A program made the position numbers and the translations under genes. A stretch of DNA of 64,000 bases, taken from NCBI RefSeq assembly GCF_004320535.1, contig NZ_SIHY01000002.1, positions 496,001 through 560,000 on the forward strand, in the 5' to 3' direction. Shown piece after piece: positions 36,404 to 46,970 of this stretch. Numbering within the stretch: position 1 is the stretch's first letter; each line of letters starts with the position of its first letter. This DNA is from Arthrobacter sp. S41 (GTDB taxonomy: Bacteria; Actinomycetota; Actinomycetes; Actinomycetales; Micrococcaceae). A model generated the notes under the pieces. It saw only the letters and a program-made list of their open reading frames with translations, was not told where the DNA came from and made no database searches.

Positions 36404-37510
36404 GTGATGCCGAACCAGTCAGCAACCGAACCTACCCGCGCCCAAATCCAACGTTGGCGCAAGTATCTGGCCGACGAGGTCGCTGAAGGTGCCATCTATC
36501 GGACCCTAGCCCAAAAGAAAACTGGGCAAGAGAAGCAAATCCTTCTAGGTCTGGCCGCGGCCGAAGCACGCCATGAGGAACACTGGCGACAAAAACTAGG
36601 TGTCCACGCCAAGACGGTCCGCCCCTCCTTGAGGCGCACCATCTTGCGTTTTTTGGCGCTTAGCTTCGGTTCGGTGTTCGTTTTGGCTATGGCACAGCGC
36701 TCTGAGAGCAGCTCCCCCTACCGCGATGATCAGGACGCGACCGCGCAAATGGCCGCCGACGAAGAGGTCCACGAAGAGGTAGTGCGTGCTTTGGCCACCG
36801 CCGGTCGCGCTCAGCTTTCGGGCAACTTCCGCGCCGCCGTATTTGGCGCCAATGACGGTCTAGTCTCCAACTTGGCGCTCATCATGGGTATTGGCGCCAC
36901 CGGCGTCTCTTCCACTTTTGTCTTGTTCTCCGGCATTGCCGGGCTGCTGGCCGGAGCATTATCGATGGCCGCTGGCGAATTTGTTTCCGTGCGTTCTCAA
37001 CGAGAGTTACTCACCGCATCCCGGCCTACCCAGGTCACGCTCACCGCGGCCCCCGATCTGAATCTGGATGCCAACGAGTTGGTACTGATTTACAAGGCTC
37101 GCGGAATGAACGATGAAGATGCTGAGCATCGCGCTGCCGAACGCATGGGCCTCTTCACCTGTGATTGCAACCCAGCCTTCTCACTGAACCCGGAAGAACG
37201 GTCCGAAGAGCTGGAAAATGAACATGAGGAGCTCGGCTCGGCCACCGGCGCCGCCGGCACCTCGTTCCTGCTGTTCGCTTCCGGTGCGGTCATCCCGATC
37301 CTGCCGTATATCTTCGGCATGAGCGGCCTGCCTGCCGTGATCCTCTCGGTGGCCCTAGTCGGAATTGCTTTGATGCTCACCGGCGCTATCGTAGGTCTAC
37401 TCTCCGGAGCGTCCCCGATGAAGCGTGGGCTGCGCCAACTAGCCATCGGCTGGGGAGCTGCGGCAGTGACCTACTGCTTGGGACTCATCTTCGACGTACA
37501 GCTGGGCTAG
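36404..37510 (+). CDS. Ferritin-like domain fused to VIT1/CCC1 metal transporter
   Basis: A 368-aa protein. Residues about 14-130 form a ferritin-like (rubrerythrin-type) domain with metal-site patterns E54-A-R-H57-E-E-H60 and DEEVHEEV; a hydrophobic stretch near 83-96 is unusual within it. The C-terminal part is a VIT1/CCC1 transporter with FRAAVFGANDGLVSNLALIMG and LAGALSMAAGEFVSVRSQ. The layout matches membrane-bound ferritin A (MbfA), an iron exporter in alphaproteobacteria. Iron or manganese export is therefore likely, but not shown. The GTG 36404 or ATG 36407 may start the protein. Confidence 0.85.
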   Translation: MMPNQSATEPTRAQIQRWRKYLADEVAEGAIYRTLAQKKTGQEKQILLGLAAAEARHEEHWRQKLGVHAKTVRPSLRRTILRFLALSFGSVFVLAMAQRSESSSPYRDDQDATAQMAADEEVHEEVVRALATAGRAQLSGNFRAAVFGANDGLVSNLALIMGIGATGVSSTFVLFSGIAGLLAGALSMAAGEFVSVRSQRELLTASRPTQVTLTAAPDLNLDANELVLIYKARGMNDEDAEHRAAERMGLFTCDCNPAFSLNPEERSEELENEHEELGSATGAAGTSFLLFASGAVIPILPYIFGMSGLPAVILSVALVGIALMLTGAIVGLLSGASPMKRGLRQLAIGWGAAAVTYCLGLIFDVQLG

Positions 37511-37529
37511 AGCCAAGGAATTATTTGTG

Positions 37530-38708
37530 TCACCAGCGGGTACGCCGGCGTAGCGTGCTCATAGAACCAATAAATTCCATCGCTTCTTCGGCAGTATCTA
37601 CCAGCGCAATTTTCTCTTCCATGACCCGGCCTGCGGCCAACGCCTTGAGCAAAGGCCAAGCTGGCATAGTTTCAGTCCAGTACTCGCGTCCTAGCAAGAC
37701 CATGGGCACCACACGCGCGCCGGTGGCGTAGTAGTTTTCGCAGGCGTCTTGGAAGATTTCCTGCACCGTACCTGCAGCACCCGGCAGAACAATTAGTCCC
37801 CCGTTAGCCTGCTCCAACAAAATCGCTTCGCGAATAGAGTTGGTGAAAAATTTTGCGATCTTTGTTGCAAACAAATTCGGTGGCTCATGGCCATAGAACC
37901 ACGTCGGCACACCTAATGACTGGTGGGTGCTCGGGAATCGATCACGAACGGCGAGCGCAGTGCGAGCCCACTGTGTGCGCTGGTGAATCGCATCTGGAGC
38001 CGTGGCGAGCATCTGCAACGCAGCGTCGACATCTTGTGGATCATAATCAGCCAACCAAGCACCGAGGTTGGCCGCTTCCATCGCCCCCGGTCCCCCGCCG
38101 GTAGCAACGGCACATCCTGCCCGAGTAATCAGTTGGCCCAGTTCCACGGTCTGCGCGTAGTGCTCAGATCCGCGGGTCATCGCGTGCCCACCCATCACAC
38201 CAATCAGCGGTGAGTCTTTAAAGGCCCCATCGTAAACTTCGGATACCAGAGCTTGAGAGATCTGGTAATCATGGAAGGTGGTCGCCATGGCACTGTCGTT
38301 ATCGGTGACTTCAGGTGTGCTGTGTTGCTGAGAGTAGGCGTAGATCAGTGCGTCCGGAACTTGCTCATAGGGCTTGTCATCAATGCCTGCGTATAGTTCG
38401 GCGGCCGTATATAGGTCCCGCTCACTGGTCTGAAAAGGTAGTTGCGTGCCTGAAGACATGCACAGTCCGCCGGTGGCCTGAACCAGTTCACGTCCCGCGG
38501 GTGAATACTGGCAATCAATAAATATCGCCTCGGACAGGTCCAGCGAACGCAGTATGGAATCGCGCTCACGCAGATCTAGTCGATGCACCCGCCACCCGTA
38601 TCCTCGGGCATGGGGATTAGCCAAGGCTTCAGCAGCTAATCGGTCAAATTCGATCAGTGAAGTGATGTTCACCGCGCGCGCCGGAAGAAAAGGCCAGATA
38701 TGGGACAT
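37530..38708 (-). CDS. LOG-family Rossmann-fold protein
   Basis: A 392-aa long-form member of the LOG (lysine decarboxylase-like) family. The nucleotide-binding patterns GVMGGHAMTRG and ATGGGPGAMEAANLGAW are present. The signature PGGxGTxxE is changed to PGAAGTVQE. Short members release cytokinin bases from nucleotides; the long form with an N-terminal domain of about 170 residues is common in actinobacteria and has no known role. Confidence 0.8.
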   Translation of the reverse strand: MSHIWPFLPARAVNITSLIEFDRLAAEALANPHARGYGWRVHRLDLRERDSILRSLDLSEAIFIDCQYSPAGRELVQATGGLCMSSGTQLPFQTSERDLYTAAELYAGIDDKPYEQVPDALIYAYSQQHSTPEVTDNDSAMATTFHDYQISQALVSEVYDGAFKDSPLIGVMGGHAMTRGSEHYAQTVELGQLITRAGCAVATGGGPGAMEAANLGAWLADYDPQDVDAALQMLATAPDAIHQRTQWARTALAVRDRFPSTHQSLGVPTWFYGHEPPNLFATKIAKFFTNSIREAILLEQANGGLIVLPGAAGTVQEIFQDACENYYATGARVVPMVLLGREYWTETMPAWPLLKALAAGRVMEEKIALVDTAEEAMEFIGSMSTLRRRTRW

Positions 38709-38794
38709 GCGACAACGCTACGTCATACATAGGGATTATTCACACAGGGGCGCTTCAACTTTCACCACGGGCCGGAACGTGAAACGATGAGAGG

Positions 38795-41700
38795 ATGAGT
38801 AACTCTGTTCCACCAACCATAGACGCCCGCCACTTGTTGGCCTTCTTGGGCGATGTTCCTTTCTTTTACGGAAAGAACTTAGCCGCTGAAGAAAATTCCG
38901 TGGTTGACGTGGAATTCGACGAGACGACTGGACAGATCGAGGGCACCGTACGAGCCGCCGATGAAGAGTTCTCGCCGATGATCCAAGTGCAGCAGGTCGA
39001 TGATGAATGGAAGATCGAACTGTGCGAATGCTCCTGTGACAAGCCAGGCATCTGTGCACACATCGCAGCGCTAGCGATTGTGTCGAACAAGATTGCTTCC
39101 ATGCCACGCCTGGTTCCTGTTGCCGAAGAAAAAAGCTCGGCTGCTTGGTCTCAGCAAATCGGGTCTTGGTTTGAAGAGTCAGAGCCCGGTCCAGCTGACG
39201 GATTGCTCGGTTCTCAACATGATCCAGTAGTGGCCATGGGTCTTCAGTTCATGCTCTTTGACTCGAAGAACACCACCCAGCAACAGCAGTGGATGCCTAC
39301 TGGAACCATTCCGCATCCCACGCGCAACAAGCGTTTCCGTTTGGGTGTACGCCCCATGGTGCGCAATACCGAAGGCCGCTGGGTTCGCGGCCAGTTGCGC
39401 TGGACCACCCTAGGTTTCAAAACCTACGGCTGGAATCTCTTGCGCTCACAGCATCACTGGTTCACTCGTTTTGCTTCCATGGCCCGCAGCGACACCCAGC
39501 TGCAGTTTAAGGTTGATGAAGATTGGCTATTCATGGACGAATACGCCTCCGACCTGTTGTGGCCTTTGCTTGACCAAGCACAAGAACTTGGCATCCCTTT
39601 GATCTCAACACGCAACGAACAGCGCATTCGCATCGTCGACCCTGCCGCATTTAGCATGCGAGCCTCACTGGACGAAAAACAGTTGCAGCTCGGTGGTGTC
39701 CTGCACATCGACGGTCAGGATCTACTTCTGGATGCCGACTCCCCTAGTGGCGTCATTGCTGATCACGGTTTTTACGCTCAGCTTGGGCAGCCAGATGAAA
39801 TTTGGCTGGCCCCAAGTACTGAACCCATCGCCGAGGCTCACCGCCGCTGGTACGCAGACCGCCGGCAGGTTGCTGTTCCAGTCGCAGAGATTAATGACTT
39901 CTTCGAATCGGCCTACCCTCGTTTGGCACGTCGTTTTGACCTACGCAGCGCCAGTGAAGAGTTGCAACTTCCTGCGTTGAAGCCACCTTTTGTTCAGGCC
40001 ACCGTCACCTACAAACACGATCTGAATGAGAAGGGTGAGCCAAATGATTCGGCGACCCTGGATTTCCAGGTCCGCTACCCGGGTGTACCGGATCATCACG
40101 AAGTTTATGATTTTGAAGCCGAAGAAGAACTTCGAGCAGCCGTGGATGAAGTCTTCCAGGAGCATACAGGAAACGGCAATCCTGATCTTGCACCCAAGTT
40201 CTACTCGGGTGAATCGGTCATTACCTTTGTCTCCGAAATTCTGCCTGCCATCGAACAGCTTCCAATGCTCAAGCTGCTTGAGAAGGGAACACGCCCAGTC
40301 TTCCGTCAGCTGCGTGAACTCCCCCAGCTGAAAATCAATGCGGTAAATCATGAGCGCACCGACTGGCTGGATTTAGGCCTGCTGATCACCGTTGGTGACC
40401 ACGCAGTTCCTTTCTCGCAGATCGTCGAAGCGATGAGCAATGGCCAGATGAAGATCAAGCTGCCCGATAACACGTGGTTCTCCTTGGACCAACCGCTCTT
40501 CGCTAAGCTCAAGGCATTAGTCGATGAGGCGCAGGCCCTGAACGACAAGCCAAAAGAAGGCGACCTGAAGCTTACTGTCTTCCAGATCTCCATCTTTGAA
40601 GAACTTGATGAGCTCGCCGAAGGTATCGATGGCGCAGACATGTTCATTGCGCGCATGCGATCCCTGCTCAGGGTTGCCGAGGGAGATCAAGCTGAGGTCC
40701 CTCAGTCGCTTAATGCGCAGCTGCGCCCTTATCAGGTTGAAGGCTTCCGCTGGCTCAGTCGCCTGTATGAAGGCGGTTTCGGCGGGATCCTGGCCGATGA
40801 CATGGGTTTGGGTAAAACCCTTCAGACCATCGCCCTGATCTTGCACGCGCACGGTTTGTGGGACGATGAGCAAGCGTGCGCCCAGTTGCCGGCAGCGCAG
40901 CGCGAGCGTGCACCGTTCTTGGTTGTTGCTCCGAGCTCGGTGGTCTCTAACTGGGAAACCGAAATCAACAGGTTCGCTCCGAGCTTGCGTGTGGTGAGCA
41001 TCGAAGGAACTATGAGCTCACCGCATCAGCTGCGCGACTTGGCTCAAAACTACGACGTCATTCTCACGACCTACACGTTGCTGCGCCTCAACGATGAGAT
41101 CTACGAGGGCCAGCGCTTCGCCGGGTTGATTCTTGATGAGGCCCAGTTCGTAAAAAACCGCTCCACCAAGGCTCACCGCACCGCGGTCAACCTCCAGACT
41201 AATTTTAAGTTAGCTGTCACCGGTACACCGATGGAAAACAACCTCTCTGAGCTTGGCGCGTTGTTGTCTTTGGTAGCTCCGGCGCTGTTCTTGAACACCA
41301 GTCGGTTTAACCGTCAGTTTGCCCGTCCAATCGAGGTCCTGGGCGATAAAGACACCTTGGTGCTGCTACAGCGTCGTATCAAGCCGTTCATGTTGCGCCG
41401 CACCAAGGAATCTGTGGTTCTGGATCTGCCTCCTAAACAGGAGCAGCAGCTGTTGGTTCGTCTCTCCGACGAGCACCAGCACGTTTACGACACCCACTTA
41501 AACCGTGAGCGTCAGAAGATTCTGCACCTGGTTGAGGATCTGGATCGCAACCGGTTCACCATTTTCCAGTCGTTGACCCATCTTCGTATGTTGGCACTTG
41601 AACCATCGCTGGTTGATCCCGAGCTTGCCGATGTCCCCGGATCCAAGCTGGAGGCACTCTTTGATCAGCTTGACGATGTACTCGGCGAAGGACACCGCGC

Positions 41701-42142
41701 CTTGGTCTTCAGCCAGTTCACTTCCTACCTGAAGGTGTTGGCCGACAAGCTCACTGAGCGTGGCGTGAACTTTGTGTATCTCGATGGAAATACGCGCAAT
41801 CGCTCCAAGGTCATTGATCAGTTCAAGGAAGGCGAAGCGCCACTGTTCTTGATTTCGCTCAAGGCCGGTGGTTTCGGTTTGAACCTCACCGAGGCTGACT
41901 ACTGCTTCTTGCTTGACCCATGGTGGAATCCTGCGGTTGAAGCTCAGGCGATTGACCGTACTCACCGTATTGGCCAAACCCGCCAAGTGATGGTCTACCG
42001 GATGATTTCCCAAGGCACCATCGAAGAGAAGGTTGTCGCTCTGCAGGAAAGCAAGCGCAAGCTCATCTCAACAGTGATGGATGAAGCCGATGGGTTCTCT
42101 AAAGCACTGACCGCTCAGGACATTAGAGGGCTGCTCGAGTAA
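38795..42142 (+). CDS. SWIM zinc-finger SNF2-family helicase
   Basis: An 1115-aa SNF2/Rad54-type DNA translocase. A SWIM zinc motif (CECSCDKPGICAHIA) lies near residues 76-90. After a long middle region, the ATPase core has DDMGLGKT near 668-675, a DEAQ box near 780, AVTGTPMENNLSEL, and C-terminal DGNTRNRSKVIDQF and RTHRIGQTRQVMVYR. Bacterial proteins of this build are widespread, and their role in DNA or transcription-complex remodelling is not settled. No partner gene is adjacent. It is divergent from the LOG-family gene by 86 bp. Confidence 0.88.
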   Translation: MSNSVPPTIDARHLLAFLGDVPFFYGKNLAAEENSVVDVEFDETTGQIEGTVRAADEEFSPMIQVQQVDDEWKIELCECSCDKPGICAHIAALAIVSNKIASMPRLVPVAEEKSSAAWSQQIGSWFEESEPGPADGLLGSQHDPVVAMGLQFMLFDSKNTTQQQQWMPTGTIPHPTRNKRFRLGVRPMVRNTEGRWVRGQLRWTTLGFKTYGWNLLRSQHHWFTRFASMARSDTQLQFKVDEDWLFMDEYASDLLWPLLDQAQELGIPLISTRNEQRIRIVDPAAFSMRASLDEKQLQLGGVLHIDGQDLLLDADSPSGVIADHGFYAQLGQPDEIWLAPSTEPIAEAHRRWYADRRQVAVPVAEINDFFESAYPRLARRFDLRSASEELQLPALKPPFVQATVTYKHDLNEKGEPNDSATLDFQVRYPGVPDHHEVYDFEAEEELRAAVDEVFQEHTGNGNPDLAPKFYSGESVITFVSEILPAIEQLPMLKLLEKGTRPVFRQLRELPQLKINAVNHERTDWLDLGLLITVGDHAVPFSQIVEAMSNGQMKIKLPDNTWFSLDQPLFAKLKALVDEAQALNDKPKEGDLKLTVFQISIFEELDELAEGIDGADMFIARMRSLLRVAEGDQAEVPQSLNAQLRPYQVEGFRWLSRLYEGGFGGILADDMGLGKTLQTIALILHAHGLWDDEQACAQLPAAQRERAPFLVVAPSSVVSNWETEINRFAPSLRVVSIEGTMSSPHQLRDLAQNYDVILTTYTLLRLNDEIYEGQRFAGLILDEAQFVKNRSTKAHRTAVNLQTNFKLAVTGTPMENNLSELGALLSLVAPALFLNTSRFNRQFARPIEVLGDKDTLVLLQRRIKPFMLRRTKESVVLDLPPKQEQQLLVRLSDEHQHVYDTHLNRERQKILHLVEDLDRNRFTIFQSLTHLRMLALEPSLVDPELADVPGSKLEALFDQLDDVLGEGHRALVFSQFTSYLKVLADKLTERGVNFVYLDGNTRNRSKVIDQFKEGEAPLFLISLKAGGFGLNLTEADYCFLLDPWWNPAVEAQAIDRTHRIGQTRQVMVYRMISQGTIEEKVVALQESKRKLISTVMDEADGFSKALTAQDIRGLLE

Positions 42143-42202
42143 CAGGTTGATTAAATCTCTCGGAATAGGGGCCGACTGCTAGCCAGACACGATATATTCG
42201 TT

Positions 42203-42595
42203 ATGACGGTTGATGTGCGTTATTCCACACATAGTGCACCCAGCGGTTACTGGCCTGAGCGGCTCCTCGTTCAGGCGAAACGAACGATGAAGGCGGTAAT
42301 AACCGTGTCCCTGATTAAATCGGAGACGATCAGTACCCCCGATGATGACTGGATGCGCGCATCAGTCAGTACTGAAAAAGATCGTGTGGTTATCGAGGCA
42401 GGACAGGAACGTTTGTCCTTGGAAAACGATCGCCTGTTGGAAAAAGTCCATCAGGTTTTAGCTTCTCCGCTCGAAGAGATTTTTTACAACCCTAAGCACA
42501 GGATGCTATTGATTCCTGGAGCGTTCGCGGTTGTCGGTTCCTCGTTCCTACGAATCGATGCTGACGCTCAAGCGACTGTTGGCCTACGAGGCTAA
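42203..42595 (+). CDS. Hypothetical protein
   Basis: A 130-aa soluble protein (MTVDVRYSTHSAPSGYW) that I do not recognise. It has an internal charged segment (RVVIEAGQERLSLENDRL) and a hydrophobic LLIPGAFAVVGSSFL near the end. No ribosome-binding site precedes the ATG; TATATT lies five bases upstream, so the mRNA could be leaderless. A hairpin follows the stop, which supports a real transcript. Confidence 0.55.
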   Translation: MTVDVRYSTHSAPSGYWPERLLVQAKRTMKAVITVSLIKSETISTPDDDWMRASVSTEKDRVVIEAGQERLSLENDRLLEKVHQVLASPLEEIFYNPKHRMLLIPGAFAVVGSSFLRIDADAQATVGLRG

Positions 42596-42609
42596 GAATC
42601 GTCACTGTC

Positions 42610-42643
42610 TGCCCCAAGACACCCAATCGGTGCACTTGGGGCA
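42610..42643 (+). terminator. Terminator after the 42.2-kb gene
   Basis: TGCCCCAAG (42610-42618) pairs with CTTGGGGCA (42635-42643), with an inner CACC/GGTG pairing. The T-run (TTCTTGT) is short. Confidence 0.65.
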
Positions 42644-43135
42644 TTCTTGTATCCACAGAAACACATCGCTGTCCCGGACTGTCCGGGTCGCCCTCAAAAG
42701 GTGCTGCCACAAGCCAAATCAAGCAATCTTCGCCGATTTTTCGCGGCGTGTCATCTAGAGGCCTTCACCACACTTTCGGCGCAAAGAGACCGCAGTGTGC
42801 GTCCCGGCCCAATTCGCGTACATGCCTATTACCTTCAACGGTTTTCGCCTGTCTGTCAGCTGTGCAAAGTCCCGCATTAGGCTCAGTCGATGAGACGTGG
42901 GACACGCTCCGATTCGGGGAAATATTAGGTTACTTGGTAGTGTAGATAACTATCCGCTAAAGCGTTTCATCACTCGAAGCCCCGGATTAGTCGGTTTTTC
43001 GAGTAGAAATCTATCGATTTCGATGAGTCGCCCGGTGTCTGTTTGTGACTGCACGGAGTAATTTTTTACTCACTGACGAAGTGTCCCAGACGCCGGCTGA
43101 ACGACAAGATCAAGAAAGATACGAGGAGTGAAGCT
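42644..43135. other. Long non-coding stretch upstream of proP-like gene
   Basis: About 490 bp without a supportable gene; short open frames here lack start signals. It should contain the promoter and leader of the ProP-type transporter, whose expression often responds to osmotic stress. I see no recognisable riboswitch or operator. Confidence 0.4.
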
Positions 43136-44686
43136 ATGGAAGCCGCTAATCCACGCAAGCAACGGTTTTTTAGAAAACGTCGTCTAAAAGTAGAAGATGT
43201 CAACGTTGTTGACGACTCAATGCTTAAGAAGGCCATCGGCGGTACCGTCGTCGGTAACCTCATGGAATGGTACGACGTTGGTGTCTACGGCTACCTGGCC
43301 GTGATCATCGGCAAGTTGTTCATGCCGGACACCGTCGACCCAGCAATTCAGACTTTGTTCAGCCTCGGCGTCTTCGCCGTGACATTCGTGGCCCGCCCGC
43401 TGGGCGGTGTAATTCTGGGGCAGATGGGTGACCGCGTTGGTCGCCAGAAGATTCTTGTCTTCACCCTACTGATGATGGCACTAGCCACCTTCGGCATCGG
43501 TATCCTCCCGGATTACACGGTATGGGGTGTAGCAGCACCAATCCTGCTGGTTGTTTTGAAGCTCATCCAGGGCTTCTCCACCGGTGGCGAGTATGCAGGT
43601 GCTACTACGTTCATTACCGAGTACGCACCAGATAAGCGCCGTGGCTTCTACGCCTCATTGCTGGACCTCGGTTCCTACATGGGCTTCGCCATTGGTGCTG
43701 CCTTTGTTTCGATCCTCCAGCTGACCCTGACTGAAGATGTCATGGAAGGTTTCGCTTGGCGTATTCCATTCCTGGTGGCGCTGCCACTGGGTGTGATCGC
43801 TTTGTGGTTCCGTTCAAAAATTGAAGATACTCCAGCGTTCCAAGAAGCCCAGGAGGCTGCCAACCGCGCGAGCGAGGACGCTAAGAACTCGGCGGACGCG
43901 CCTAAGGGTGTTATTGACCTGGTCAAGAGCTACTGGCGTGAACTGCTCACTGGGTTCGTCCTCGTGTCCGCCGCTAACACTGCTGGTTACGCGCTGACCA
44001 GCTACATGCCGACCTACCTGACCGAGACCCTGCACTATGACCCGGTCCACGGTAACCTGCTGACCCTGCCGATCCTTGTTGGTATGTCTTTGTGCATCCC
44101 GCTGGGTGGCAAGCTCTCAGACACCATTGGTCGTCGTAAGGTGCTGTTCATCGGTTCGGTGTCCGCAATTCTTCTGGCCATTCCTGCGTTCTTGTTCATG
44201 ATGCACGGCGCTGTCTGGTCGACCTTGGTGGGCTTGGCCCTGTTGGCCTTCCCAGTGACCTTCTACGTCGCCAACTTGGCTTCGTCCTTGCCAGCATTGT
44301 TCCCTACTGCCTCGCGTTACGGTGGCATGGGTATCTCCTACAACTTTGCGGTAGCGATCTTCGGTGGCTTCGCACCATTTATCATGCAGGCACTGGTCAC
44401 CATGACCCAGTCATCGCTGGCACCAGCGTTCTGGGTGATGGGTACGTCGGTAGCTGGCTTTATCGCCGTCTGCTTCCTGAAGGAATCAGCACGTAAGCCA
44501 CTGCCTGGCTCGCTTCCTTCGGTTGCGACCGAAGAGGAAGCTATCGAGCTGGTCAAGACTCAGGAAGAAAACCCTGACCTTGATGTTGAGGAACTCTTCG
44601 AGCAGGTTCCAGCCTTGGAGGAAAGCTACCAGCAGGAAATCGCCGATGGTAATCCGTCCGGCAAGGACATGACTCCACAGCCATAG
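43136..44686 (+). CDS. ProP-type MFS transporter
   Basis: A 516-aa transporter of the metabolite:H+ symporter group of the major facilitator superfamily. About 12 membrane segments are visible. NLMEWYDVGVYGYLA, LGGVILGQMGDRVGRQK and GFSTGGEYAGATTFITEYAP are typical of the ProP/KgtP branch. It probably imports proline or glycine betaine, though dicarboxylates are possible. An extra charged C-terminal tail (about 455-516, with LDVEELFEQVPALEESYQQE) resembles the regulatory coiled-coil tails of some ProP proteins. GACGAGGAGT-like sequence precedes the ATG. Confidence 0.85.
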   Translation: MEAANPRKQRFFRKRRLKVEDVNVVDDSMLKKAIGGTVVGNLMEWYDVGVYGYLAVIIGKLFMPDTVDPAIQTLFSLGVFAVTFVARPLGGVILGQMGDRVGRQKILVFTLLMMALATFGIGILPDYTVWGVAAPILLVVLKLIQGFSTGGEYAGATTFITEYAPDKRRGFYASLLDLGSYMGFAIGAAFVSILQLTLTEDVMEGFAWRIPFLVALPLGVIALWFRSKIEDTPAFQEAQEAANRASEDAKNSADAPKGVIDLVKSYWRELLTGFVLVSAANTAGYALTSYMPTYLTETLHYDPVHGNLLTLPILVGMSLCIPLGGKLSDTIGRRKVLFIGSVSAILLAIPAFLFMMHGAVWSTLVGLALLAFPVTFYVANLASSLPALFPTASRYGGMGISYNFAVAIFGGFAPFIMQALVTMTQSSLAPAFWVMGTSVAGFIAVCFLKESARKPLPGSLPSVATEEEAIELVKTQEENPDLDVEELFEQVPALEESYQQEIADGNPSGKDMTPQP

Positions 44687-44688
44687 CT

Positions 44689-44712
44689 TGCCCCTGGCTG
44701 CAGCCAGGGGCA
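44689..44712 (+). terminator. Terminator of the ProP-type gene
   Basis: A perfect 24-base palindrome with GC-rich arms (TGCCCCTGGCTG and its complement) begins two bases after the stop. There is no T-run, so it may act as an mRNA-stabilising hairpin instead. Confidence 0.6.
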
Positions 44713-44735
44713 GTAGCCAGATCAATAACTGAATA

Positions 44736-44783
44736 GCAAAGAGGAGAAGGCTGCGAAATCATTCGCAGCCTTCTCCTCTTTGC
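44736..44783. terminator. Long perfect hairpin between convergent genes
   Basis: Arms of 22 bp (44736-44757 and 44762-44783) pair perfectly around a 4-base loop. It is the second of three hairpins between the ProP-type gene and sucD, and it probably blocks read-through in both directions. Confidence 0.7.
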
Positions 44784-44826
44784 TTCAACGCATCTCTTGG
44801 ATTTGGCCGATCTTGGCCTCAAAAAA

Positions 44827-44862
44827 CTAATGCCCCGGATCCGTGAGGATCCGGGGCATTAG
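44827..44862 (-). terminator. Terminator of sucCD
   Basis: Arms of 16 bp (44827-44842 and 44847-44862) pair perfectly around GTGA. On the minus strand TTTTTTGAGG follows, which makes a textbook terminator. Confidence 0.9.
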
Positions 44863-44878
44863 TCTTGGAAACGTTAGC

Positions 44879-45781
44879 TTAGAGAGCTGCGAAAACTTCG
44901 CGCAGCAATACAGCGGTCTCCGAAGGAGTCTTGCCAACCTTTACGCCAGCAGCTTCCAGTGCTTCCTTCTTGGCCTGGGCGGTGCCGGCCGAGCCGGAAA
45001 CGATGGCGCCTGCGTGGCCCATGGTCTTGCCTTCAGGAGCGGTGAAGCCAGCCACGTAGCCAACAACTGGCTTGGTGACGTTGGCCTTGATGTAATCAGC
45101 TGCGCGCTCTTCAGCGTCGCCACCGATCTCACCGATCATAACGATGGCCTTGGTCTCTGGGTCAGCTTCAAAAGCAGCCAGAGCATCAATGTGGGTGGTA
45201 CCGATGACTGGGTCGCCGCCGATGCCGATTGCGGTGGAGAAGCCCAGATCGCGCAGTTCGTACATCATCTGGTAGGTCAAGGTACCCGACTTGGAAACCA
45301 AGCCGATTGGGCCCTTGCCAGTGATGTTGTTCGGGGTGATACCAACCAGTGCTTCACCTGGGGTGATGATGCCTGGGCAGTTAGGGCCGATGATGCGGGT
45401 GATCTGGTTGCCGTCGGCGTCAACCTTCGACTGTGCCAGAGCCCAGAACTCAGCGGAGTCCTGTACTGGAACACCTTCGGTGATAACTACAACAAGGCCA
45501 ACCTCGGCCTCGATAGCTTCAACGACTGCGTCCTTGGTGAACTTAGGTGGCACGAAGACGATTGATACGTCAGCGCCGGTCTCGGCCTTGGCCTCAGCCA
45601 CGGTGCCGTAAACCTTGATGTCCTGGTCACCATGGGTCACGGTGGTACCAGCCTTGCGGGCGTTCACGCCGCCAACAATGTTGGTGCCAGCCTTGAGCAT
45701 CAGGGCGGTGTGCTTGGTGCCTTCGCCGCCGGTGATGCCCTGGACGATGACCTTGGAGTCCTTGTTCAGGTAAATGCTCAT
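44879..45781 (-). CDS. sucD: Succinyl-CoA synthetase alpha subunit
   Basis: A 300-aa alpha subunit that carries the phosphohistidine during the conversion of succinyl-CoA to succinate with NTP formation in the citric acid cycle. The CoA-binding start [34 protein letters not shown] and the active-site His in [13 protein letters not shown] are intact. The start at 45781 ([10 protein letters not shown]) was chosen by family length. It lies 16 bases after sucC in one operon. Confidence 0.96.
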   Translation of the reverse strand: MSIYLNKDSKVIVQGITGGEGTKHTALMLKAGTNIVGGVNARKAGTTVTHGDQDIKVYGTVAEAKAETGADVSIVFVPPKFTKDAVVEAIEAEVGLVVVITEGVPVQDSAEFWALAQSKVDADGNQITRIIGPNCPGIITPGEALVGITPNNITGKGPIGLVSKSGTLTYQMMYELRDLGFSTAIGIGGDPVIGTTHIDALAAFEADPETKAIVMIGEIGGDAEERAADYIKANVTKPVVGYVAGFTAPEGKTMGHAGAIVSGSAGTAQAKKEALEAAGVKVGKTPSETAVLLREVFAAL

Positions 45782-45797
45782 TGTTCGCTTATCCCTC

Positions 45798-46970
45798 TTA
45801 CTTCGCTGCGTTGGCGAGCTCGGCAGCCTTATCGGCGCCCTCATCCATGGTTGCTGCCAGGGTGACCAACGGGTGGTTAGCCTTGGCCAAGATGGCACGA
45901 CCCTCTTCAACGTTGTTGCCGTCCAGGCGGACAACCAGTGGCTTGTTCGCTGCATCACCCAGGGTGTTCAGCGCGCCAACGATGCCGTTTGCTACAGCGT
46001 CACATGCGGTGATGCCACCGAAGACGTTGACGAAGACCGACTTGACCTGTGGGTCGTTCAGGATGACGTCAAGACCGTTAGCCATAACCTCCGCCGAAGC
46101 TCCACCACCGATATCAAGGAAGTTTGCAGGCTTGACCGAACCGTGGTTCTCGCCAGCGTAGGCAACAACGTCCAGGGTCGACATAACTAGGCCAGCACCG
46201 TTACCGATGATGCCTACTTCGCCGTCCAGCTTGACGTAGTTCAGGCCCGAAGCCTTAGCCTTGGCTTCCAGCGGATCCGCTGCGCCCTTGTCTTCCAGCT
46301 CTTCGTGAGCTGGGTGACGAACCTCAGAGGCGTTGTCATCCAGGGAGACCTTGCCGTCAAGTGCGACGATGTCGCCGGCGCCGGTCTTCACCAGTGGGTT
46401 AACCTCAACGAGGGTTGCGTCTTCTTCCTTGAAAACAACCCAGAGCTTCTGGATGGTTTCTGCAACCTTGGCACGCAACTCTTCAGGGAAGTTTGCTTCT
46501 GCCACGATCTCGGCAGCCTTCGCGGCGTCAATGCCAACGATTGGGTCAACGGCAACCTTGGCCAAAGCATCTGGGCGCTCAACTGCGAGCACCTCGATCT
46601 CCATGCCACCTTCTACCGAGCACATGGCCAGGTAGTTACGGTTCGAGCGGTCCAACAGTACCGAGAAGTAGAACTCCTCAGCGATGTCGGCGCCCTGAGC
46701 GATCATGACCTTGTTCACGGTGTGGCCCTTGATGTCCATACCGAGAATGGCCGATGCGTGCTCGAAAGCTTCATCGGCAGTCTTAGCGACCTTAACGCCG
46801 CCAGCCTTACCGCGGCCACCGACCTTGACCTGTGCCTTTACTACAACTACGCCGCCGATCTTCTCAGCTGCGGCCTTGGCTTCTTCCGGGGTGTAAGCGA
46901 CGATACCGGCAAGCACGGGAACACCGTGTGCCTCAAATAGATCGCGCGCCTGGTACTCATACAGGTCCAC
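45798..46970 (-). CDS. sucC: Succinyl-CoA synthetase beta subunit
   Basis: A 390-aa beta subunit with the ATP-grasp fold. The N-terminus [19 protein letters not shown] is typical, as are [27 protein letters not shown] and VFGGITACD. It pairs with SucD to form the synthetase. The start is GTG at 46970 with AGGA eight bases upstream. The 240 bp before it separate the gene from pcrA and show no recognisable element. Confidence 0.96.
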   Translation of the reverse strand: MDLYEYQARDLFEAHGVPVLAGIVAYTPEEAKAAAEKIGGVVVVKAQVKVGGRGKAGGVKVAKTADEAFEHASAILGMDIKGHTVNKVMIAQGADIAEEFYFSVLLDRSNRNYLAMCSVEGGMEIEVLAVERPDALAKVAVDPIVGIDAAKAAEIVAEANFPEELRAKVAETIQKLWVVFKEEDATLVEVNPLVKTGAGDIVALDGKVSLDDNASEVRHPAHEELEDKGAADPLEAKAKASGLNYVKLDGEVGIIGNGAGLVMSTLDVVAYAGENHGSVKPANFLDIGGGASAEVMANGLDVILNDPQVKSVFVNVFGGITACDAVANGIVGALNTLGDAANKPLVVRLDGNNVEEGRAILAKANHPLVTLAATMDEGADKAAELANAAK